Origin: TMED88 sp964515335
Lineage (GTDB): Bacteria; Myxococcota_A; UBA9160; UBA4427
NCBI GenBank assembly: GCA_964515335.1
Contig: CAZETS010000017.1
Span: 13,499 to 77,498, forward strand
Direction: 5' to 3'
Length of the DNA: 64,000 bases
Under the pieces are notes generated by a model. It was given only the letters and a program-made list of their open reading frames with translations. It did not search any database and had not been told where the DNA came from. Positions 58,972-64,000 of the stretch are shown here, one piece after another. Every line of letters begins with the position of its first letter. The first letter of the stretch is position 1. Made by a program: the position numbers and the translations under genes.

Positions 58972-59655
58972 ATGCGACGAGCCCCGACGTCCAAGAGCCG
59001 CTTCGACGTGCACCGCGCGGCTCTCTCTGCGCGCGCGCTGCCGGTCGCCGTCGTGGCGCTGCTGGTCCTGCCCTCGGGCTGCCAGAGCCGCAGCGGCCTG
59101 GGGCCCGGCCTGTCGGGCACGCGCACCGCCATGCAGGTGGTGGGAAGCGGGCCGCTCGGCCCCTACCTCGCCGCGCGGCTCGACATGAACGGCAAGCCGC
59201 TCGACGCCTACGTGATGCCCTCGGACGAGTGCCGCGCGGTATTCGTGACCGGCGCAGAGATCACCTACGTCGACAACGGACCGCAGGGCGTCTACCAGCG
59301 CGGCGAGCATCGCTGCCAGGGCATGGGGGTCGGCAACCTGCTCGTCTGGCGCAACCGCAGCCGGCACTCGAGCGCGGCGCCGGCGCCGCGCTCGCAGGCG
59401 GCCTTCCACGTGATCCACCGGGGCGACGAGTACTCGCTGCTGCGCGGGCAGTTCCCCGGAGCTTCGATGATCGGGTTCACGGGGGACTACGATCTCGTCG
59501 CGATCGTGCCTTCCGGCGGCGAGTGCGCCGGGATCCTGTCACAACGCACGGCCTCGCTCGAGTATCGCGACAAGGGCAGCCGGGTCTATTCGCTCGTCGG
59601 CGCCACCGGGCTGTGCGACGTCCACGGGTTCGCTCAGCCTCCGCCCCAGCAGTAG
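58972..59655 (+). CDS. Lipoprotein of unknown function
   Basis: A 227-residue exported protein with a signal and lipobox LVLPSGCQ (Cys37). The mature part has four Cys residues (DECRAVF, EHRCQGM, GGECAG, GLCDVH), likely two disulphides, and no recognised domain. GGAGG precedes ATG 58972 by 8 bp; GTG 58963 is an alternative. It is divergent from the crotonase/CaiB operon. Confidence 0.7.
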   Translation: MRRAPTSKSRFDVHRAALSARALPVAVVALLVLPSGCQSRSGLGPGLSGTRTAMQVVGSGPLGPYLAARLDMNGKPLDAYVMPSDECRAVFVTGAEITYVDNGPQGVYQRGEHRCQGMGVGNLLVWRNRSRHSSAAPAPRSQAAFHVIHRGDEYSLLRGQFPGASMIGFTGDYDLVAIVPSGGECAGILSQRTASLEYRDKGSRVYSLVGATGLCDVHGFAQPPPQQ

Positions 59656-59694
59656 CGCTCGGAGGCCGGCCGGCTTCGGAAGAGGCCGCGCTCC

Positions 59695-61095
59695 TCAGCG
59701 CGCTCGCGCGTCGAGTTCGCCGCGGATGCGCGCGTGCTCGGCCTCGTCGAGGCGGAACCGCAAGAGCAGCAACGCACCGACCAGGTAGCAGGCCAGCGGG
59801 AAGATCGCGTACAGCCCCTTCAGCGCCAGCCGGGCGCTCTCGGTCTGCGCCTGGTTGGGGGCGAAGCCCGCTGCCTCGAGGACGACTCCGGTCAGCATGA
59901 TGGTGACGCCTGTCGCGAGCTTGTAGACGAAGTTCCAAGCCGAGAAGTAGGCGCCTTCCTTGCGTTGCCCGGTCGTCAGCTCGTCGTAGTCGATCACGTC
60001 CGCCTGGATCGAGGGAGCCACGACGCCCCCCGCCCCCGACGCGAAGCCCAGCCCGAACGCCAGTGCCGAGATCAGACCGACCGACCCTTCACCGAGAAAG
60101 GCCATCGAGCCGAACCCCAGGCCGGCGGCGATCGTCGAGAAGATCCAGAGGCGCTTCTTGCCGAAGCGGCGCGACAGCCGCACCCAGAGCGGCACCGACA
60201 GGGCGGACGGAACCATGTACAGGACGATGTAGAGAGCAGTGTACTCGGGCGTACCGACGATGTACTCGGCCACGAAGGCGGTCAGCACCGAGATCGTGGC
60301 GCCTCCCAGGCTCTCGATCAGGAAGATGAGCAGCAGCAGCCTGGCATGGGGGTTGCGAAGGACGTCACGAAACGCCTTGAAGGGATTCCCCTCACCGCGC
60401 CCCTGGAATTCGACACGTTCGCCGACGCCCACCACCATCCACACCAGCATCGCGCTCGTCGCCAGAATGGCCGCGATCGCGAGCCACGACGCGGCCGTCC
60501 TCGGATCGCTCGACGAGATCAGCACCGCCATCCCGCCCACGGCCAGGAACGACCCGAACACCCAGGTGAAGTGGCGCATGCCGAAGATGCGAGTGCGCTC
60601 GTGGTGGTCGAGGCTGAGTTCGGCGCCGAGCGAGGTGTGCGGCACGATGAAGATCGTCATGGCGCTGTAGAAGAGGAAGATGCCGGCGGCCATCCAGGCG
60701 GTCAGCCATCCCTCGGTGAACGCCAGCGGCGGGCTCCACACCATGTAGAAGGCGAGGCCGATCGGCACGATGGAAGCGAGGATCCAGGGGCGGCGGCGGC
60801 CGAGACGCGACCGCGTCCGGTCGCTCAGGTAGCCGGCCAGTGGATCCGTCAACGCATCCCAGATGCGCGAAACCCCGAAGATCAGCCCGATCGTCGACGG
60901 GGCGATCAGAAGCTCGTCGGTCGCGAACTTCATCATGTACATGTTCACGACGAGGAACATGTACCCGACGCCCACGGTCGGGACGTTGTAGGCCGCGATC
61001 ACCCCGAGGCCGATCGGCTCGGCGGGCGCTCGCGGCGGTCCGCCGCCGTTCGTATCGACGGGCTCGCCCGAGTCCGCGGCCCCGTCTGACGTCAT
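59695..61095 (-). CDS. GPH-type MFS transporter (sugar or cation symporter-like)
   Basis: A 466-residue major-facilitator protein with twelve helices. The GPH (glycoside-pentoside-hexuronide) motifs are SRIWDALTDPLAGYLSDRTR and RLGRRRPWIL, with a second-half motif at VIDYDELTTGQRKEGAYFS. MelB/GPH members are cation:sugar symporters, but many homologues carry other solutes, so no substrate is given. The gene stands alone. Confidence 0.85.
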   Translation of the reverse strand: MTSDGAADSGEPVDTNGGGPPRAPAEPIGLGVIAAYNVPTVGVGYMFLVVNMYMMKFATDELLIAPSTIGLIFGVSRIWDALTDPLAGYLSDRTRSRLGRRRPWILASIVPIGLAFYMVWSPPLAFTEGWLTAWMAAGIFLFYSAMTIFIVPHTSLGAELSLDHHERTRIFGMRHFTWVFGSFLAVGGMAVLISSSDPRTAASWLAIAAILATSAMLVWMVVGVGERVEFQGRGEGNPFKAFRDVLRNPHARLLLLIFLIESLGGATISVLTAFVAEYIVGTPEYTALYIVLYMVPSALSVPLWVRLSRRFGKKRLWIFSTIAAGLGFGSMAFLGEGSVGLISALAFGLGFASGAGGVVAPSIQADVIDYDELTTGQRKEGAYFSAWNFVYKLATGVTIMLTGVVLEAAGFAPNQAQTESARLALKGLYAIFPLACYLVGALLLLRFRLDEAEHARIRGELDARAR

Positions 61096-61276
61096 GGCGC
61101 CTTCCCGACCCAGCGGCCGGGTGGCTGCCGCGGTCCCTTCGAGTCGAGCGCGTCGCGCGCGCCTCGACCGGCCGGCGTCGCCCGGCCGCGCCGGTCTCGA
61201 GAGGATCCCGCGTGGCGATCGATCACGCCAGCGCCCCGCAATCAGGGCCGAGGCGGGCGGCGGGCGGCGGGACGCT

Positions 61277-61645
61277 TCAGCTCTTCTCGGGGAACAGCAC
61301 CCGGCAGACCTGCGAGGAGGCCTCGAAGGCCGCGCCGCCCCGGATCGAGGTCTCGACGCAGTGCTCGTAGCTCGTCACGCCCGTGTGCACGGCGTGCGTG
61401 CACTCGGCATGATGGGCAGGCTTTTCGTGCGAGACGTCCGCGCCTTCGGGCGTGGCCGCCTCGGGCGTGCCCCCGCCCTGGCTCGCCTCGATCTCCGAAC
61501 CCGACATCCCGACATTGTCGTTCGACAGCACCAGCGGCAGGTCGTCGCCGGACGCGGCACCCGCCAACGCGAACGCCATCGCCCAGACCAATCCGCTCAG
61601 CCCAAGGCGGGCAACTCTCCACTCGTTCGACTTCCGTCTAGACAC
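61277..61645 (-). CDS. Small exported protein
   Basis: A 122-residue protein with a signal peptide ending around AGAASG. The mature part is acidic, has three Cys and several His (HHAECTHAVHTGVTSYEHC), suggesting metal binding or disulphides. GGAGG precedes the GTG start by 11 bp. A TAGAAT -10 (minus) is at 61736-61731. No family recognised. Confidence 0.6.
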   Translation of the reverse strand: MSRRKSNEWRVARLGLSGLVWAMAFALAGAASGDDLPLVLSNDNVGMSGSEIEASQGGGTPEAATPEGADVSHEKPAHHAECTHAVHTGVTSYEHCVETSIRGGAAFEASSQVCRVLFPEKS

Positions 61646-61730
61646 TGTTATGCGTACCTCCTTGGCTCGCAGAGCACGGGACCTACGCGGACGAGGTGGA
61701 CGATCCGCGCTTGCCGGGCTCTCAGGCTCG

Positions 61731-61736
61731 ATTCTA
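61731..61736 (-). promoter_or_regulatory. Candidate -10 TAGAAT for the small exported protein gene
   Basis: TAGAAT is 5/6 to the sigma70 -10 and lies 86 bp before the GTG start at 61645. No clear -35 is present. It is one of several TA(G/C)NNT boxes in intergenic DNA of this window. Confidence 0.35.
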
Positions 61737-61917
61737 CCACCGCTCGAGCCCGTCCCGAAACCGCGCCAGGATCACCCGCGCAAAGTTGCCCGTGCATGCG
61801 CGTGCAACTGCCTTCGCAAACAGACGCACCGCCATCACGAACCTGTCGAGTGCGCCCACCTGTGCGATTCTCGGGAGCCCGAGCCGCAACCCGCCGCCGG
61901 ACAGGGAGCGTCAACCC

Positions 61918-63897
61918 ATGCGAGGGCTCTTCGTTGCGCTGATGTGTGTCGTGCTATGCGGATGCGGACCCGAGGACGCCTTCGAGGCCCGACCCGCAGA
62001 GCCGCTCGTCGGGCGCTCGGCGCCCGAGGCCGAGTGCGAGATCCACGAGCCGCTCGGCCGCGCTCTGTTCGGCGACCTGCACGTTCACACCTCGGTCTCC
62101 TCCGACGCCTATGCGTTCGGGGTGCGGGTCACGCCCGACGACGCCTACCGGTACGCGTTCGGCGGCGAGCTGCGGCTGCCCCCCTACGAGGCGGATGGAA
62201 GCGGCGGGCGAGCGGCGCGAATCGATCGCCCCCTCGACTTCACGGCCGTCACCGACCACGCCGAGTTCCTCGGCGAGAGCCGCCTCTGCACCGACCCCGG
62301 CTCCGAAGCCTTCGAGACCGGCTTCTGCGAGTCGTACCGCGAGGGAAGTGGCCGCAACCCCTGGCTCGTGATGCGGATCATGCTTCCGTTTCCCTGGCGG
62401 AGCAGCTCGGCGTGCGGCAACGGCGACCGTGCCTGCGCACGGGAAGCCGCCGCCGCCTGGCGGGAGACGATCGAAGCGGCCGAGCGCTGGAACGACACCA
62501 CGTCCGCCTGTGAGCGCACGACCTTCGTCGCCTACGAGTACAGCTCGCACCGCCTCGGCTCGAACCTCCACCGCAACGTGGTCTTCCGCAACGCCACGGT
62601 GCCCTCGCTGCCGATCAGCTACCTCGAGGCCCGCCGCGAGTGGCATCTATGGGAGCGGCTCGGCGAGACCTGCCTCGCGGCCGGCAACGGCTGCGACGTA
62701 ATCGCAATCCCCCACAACTCGAACATCAGCAACGGCCGCATGTTCTCGACCGACTATCCCGGCGCCGAAGACATCGAGGCACAGCGCGCCCGCGCGCGGC
62801 TGCGCGCCCGGGTGGAGCCGATCGTCGAGATCATGCAGCACAAGGGCGACAGCGAGTGCCGCGTCGAGATGCCGGGCGTCGAGGCGCCGGCCGACGAGCT
62901 CTGCGGCTTCGAGAAGTTCGAGGACTTCGCGATGGACCTCGAACCCGGCGAGACGCCGCCCGGGCCGTGCAGCGACGGATGGCTCGGCGACGTCGCCCCC
63001 CACCTCGGACCGGACTGCGTGTCGCCGGCCAGCTACGTCCGCTATGCGCTCGCCGCCGGGCTCGGCGAGGCGCAGCGCCTGGGCGTGAATCCCTTCCGGT
63101 TCGGACTGACGGCCAGCACCGACACCCACAACGGCCTCGCCGGCGGCGTGCGCGAGCGCGACTTTCCCGGCCATCTCGGCCTCGGTGACGACACCGCGGC
63201 GAAGCGCGTGCAGTGGAGCCGCGGCGTCGCCGGCAACGCGTCCAACAACCCGGGCGGGCTGATCGGCGTCTGGGCCGAGGAGAACAGCCGCGATGCGATC
63301 TTCGCCGCCATGAAGCGACGCGAGGTCTTCGGCACGAGCGGCCCACGCATCCGCGTACGCTTCTACGGCAGTCACGACTTCAGCGGCGATCTCTGCGACG
63401 TCGGCGACCCCGTCGAGGCGGCCGCGCTCGAAGGCGTGCCGATGGGCAGCGAGCTGCCGGAGCGCGACGACGGCGACGGCCCGCCGTCCTTCGTCAGCCT
63501 CGCGATCCGCGACGCGGGCACCCCCGAAGCGCCGGGGGGCCTGCTGCAGCGCGTGCAGATCGTGAAGGGATGGCAGGACGACGAGGGAACGACCCACGGC
63601 CGGGTCTACGACGTCGCGGGCAACGGCGACAACGGCGCCGACGTCGACCTCGACAGCTGCACGCCCCGCGGCGACGGCTACGACACCCTCTGCTCCACCT
63701 GGCACGACCCGGACTGGGACCCCGACCGGCCCGCCGTCTACTACGCGCGCGTCGTCGAGAACCCGAGCTGCCGCTACTCGACCTGGCAGTGCCTGGCGCT
63801 CGCCCCGGAAGACCGGCCGCCCGACTGCAGCGACCCGGACCGGCCGGCCACCATCCAGGAACGCGCCTGGAGCTCGCCGATCTGGTACAGCCCGTAA
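61918..63897 (+). CDS. DUF3604 family, PHP-like lipoprotein
   Basis: A 659-residue exported protein with a short lipobox-like signal (VVLCGC, Cys16). The metal motifs are GDLHVHTSVSSDA and VTDHAEFLG, as in the PHP fold, and NSNISNGRMF and TASTDTHNG are conserved DUF3604 segments. Many cysteines suggest a periplasmic, disulphide-rich protein. DUF3604 proteins are uncharacterised metal-dependent hydrolase candidates. AGGGAG precedes ATG 61918. Substrate unknown. Confidence 0.85.
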   Translation: MRGLFVALMCVVLCGCGPEDAFEARPAEPLVGRSAPEAECEIHEPLGRALFGDLHVHTSVSSDAYAFGVRVTPDDAYRYAFGGELRLPPYEADGSGGRAARIDRPLDFTAVTDHAEFLGESRLCTDPGSEAFETGFCESYREGSGRNPWLVMRIMLPFPWRSSSACGNGDRACAREAAAAWRETIEAAERWNDTTSACERTTFVAYEYSSHRLGSNLHRNVVFRNATVPSLPISYLEARREWHLWERLGETCLAAGNGCDVIAIPHNSNISNGRMFSTDYPGAEDIEAQRARARLRARVEPIVEIMQHKGDSECRVEMPGVEAPADELCGFEKFEDFAMDLEPGETPPGPCSDGWLGDVAPHLGPDCVSPASYVRYALAAGLGEAQRLGVNPFRFGLTASTDTHNGLAGGVRERDFPGHLGLGDDTAAKRVQWSRGVAGNASNNPGGLIGVWAEENSRDAIFAAMKRREVFGTSGPRIRVRFYGSHDFSGDLCDVGDPVEAAALEGVPMGSELPERDDGDGPPSFVSLAIRDAGTPEAPGGLLQRVQIVKGWQDDEGTTHGRVYDVAGNGDNGADVDLDSCTPRGDGYDTLCSTWHDPDWDPDRPAVYYARVVENPSCRYSTWQCLALAPEDRPPDCSDPDRPATIQERAWSSPIWYSP

Positions 63898-63899
63898 GC

Positions 63900-63958
63900 G
63901 GTGGCTCGAAGACTCGGAGGTGGCTCGAAGATTGGGCCCAAGACAACTCGAAGTTGTC
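63900..63958. repeat. 13-bp direct repeat and hairpin after the DUF3604 gene
   Basis: GGTGGCTCGAAGA occurs at 63900-63912 and 63919-63931, and then GACAACT (63942-63948), a CGA loop and AGTTGTC (63952-63958) form a perfect 7-bp hairpin. There is no T run, so a terminator role is uncertain. It may be an operator or the edge of a larger element outside the window. Confidence 0.45.
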
Positions 63959-64000
63959 GATTCGCGGTGGTTTTCGGCGCTTAGACGGCGAACCGTGCCG

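Noticed and set aside
1..64000. CRISPR arrays, IS elements, prophage or integrase genes, tRNA and rRNA genes
   Set aside because: No array of regular repeats, transposase, integrase, phage structural gene or clear tRNA or rRNA sequence was found by reading. A tRNAscan and CRISPR-finder run would be decisive.

Overview
The window is a GC-rich (about 70% G+C by eye), densely coded chromosomal segment with no rRNA, tRNA, CRISPR array, prophage or insertion sequence that I could recognise. Gene content points to an aerobic, lipid- and steroid-degrading Gram-negative bacterium, probably an uncultured Myxococcota, Desulfobacterota or Binatota-like lineage; this is inference. The signs are a caa3/aa3-type cytochrome c oxidase operon, Coq4, Rieske oxygenases including a KshA/Neverland-like one, several amidohydrolase-2 family proteins, CaiB and crotonase enzymes, TRAP and TAXI receptors, outer-membrane barrels, lipoproteins and a type IV-type prepilin.

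Layout. 1-5.5 kb: Coq4-like protein, a MoaD/ThiS-like protein ending in Gly-Gly, and a molybdopterin enzyme with its 4x[4Fe-4S] and NrfD-like membrane subunits; the catalytic subunit has no Tat signal. 5.5-8.3 kb: an unassigned, perhaps decayed stretch, then a TetR regulator coupled to two ferritin-like proteins. 8.3-13 kb: a MarR gene and a convergent four-gene operon (amidohydrolase, phenylacetate-CoA-ligase-like enzyme, second amidohydrolase, unknown protein); both promoters carry the same near-palindromic 17-mer. 13-20 kb: an imidazolonepropionase-like amidohydrolase, NagA, a VTT membrane protein, a Rieske oxygenase with its own Rieske ferredoxin, a 2OG-Fe(II) oxygenase and two small membrane proteins. 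20-25.3 kb: an eight-gene cytochrome c oxidase operon. 25.6-31 kb: a PLP dehydratase, then VOC protein, sterol-desaturase-like hydroxylase, TetR, KshA-like Rieske oxygenase and amidohydrolase, a candidate sterol or other polycyclic-lipid module. 31-40 kb: orphan TAXI receptor, dienelactone hydrolase, VTT-like protein, TMTC-like GT-C/TPR protein, a polytopic membrane protein, formate-tetrahydrofolate ligase, a CheX-like protein and a crotonase. 40-48.5 kb: polytopic protein and three GT2 glycosyltransferases, then two paralogous outer-membrane barrels and a TPR/barrel protein. 48.5-64 kb: SDR, prepilin, sulfatase-like lipoprotein, TRAP transporter with TatT, retropepsin-like protease, CaiB and crotonase pair, lipoprotein, GPH-type symporter, small exported protein and a DUF3604/PHP-type lipoprotein.

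How they fit together. Operons are tight, often with 4-bp ATGA or GTGA overlaps, and GTG or TTG starts are common. Several intergenic spacers carry a -10-like box of the form TA(G/C)NNT, sometimes only 7-10 bp before the start codon, which suggests some leaderless transcripts. The best-supported new regulatory inference is the MarR circuit at 8.3-13 kb. The most unusual enzyme features are the Tat-less molybdoenzyme with its adjacent Gly-Gly protein, and a cytochrome oxidase subunit I in which the K-channel lysine position is methionine.
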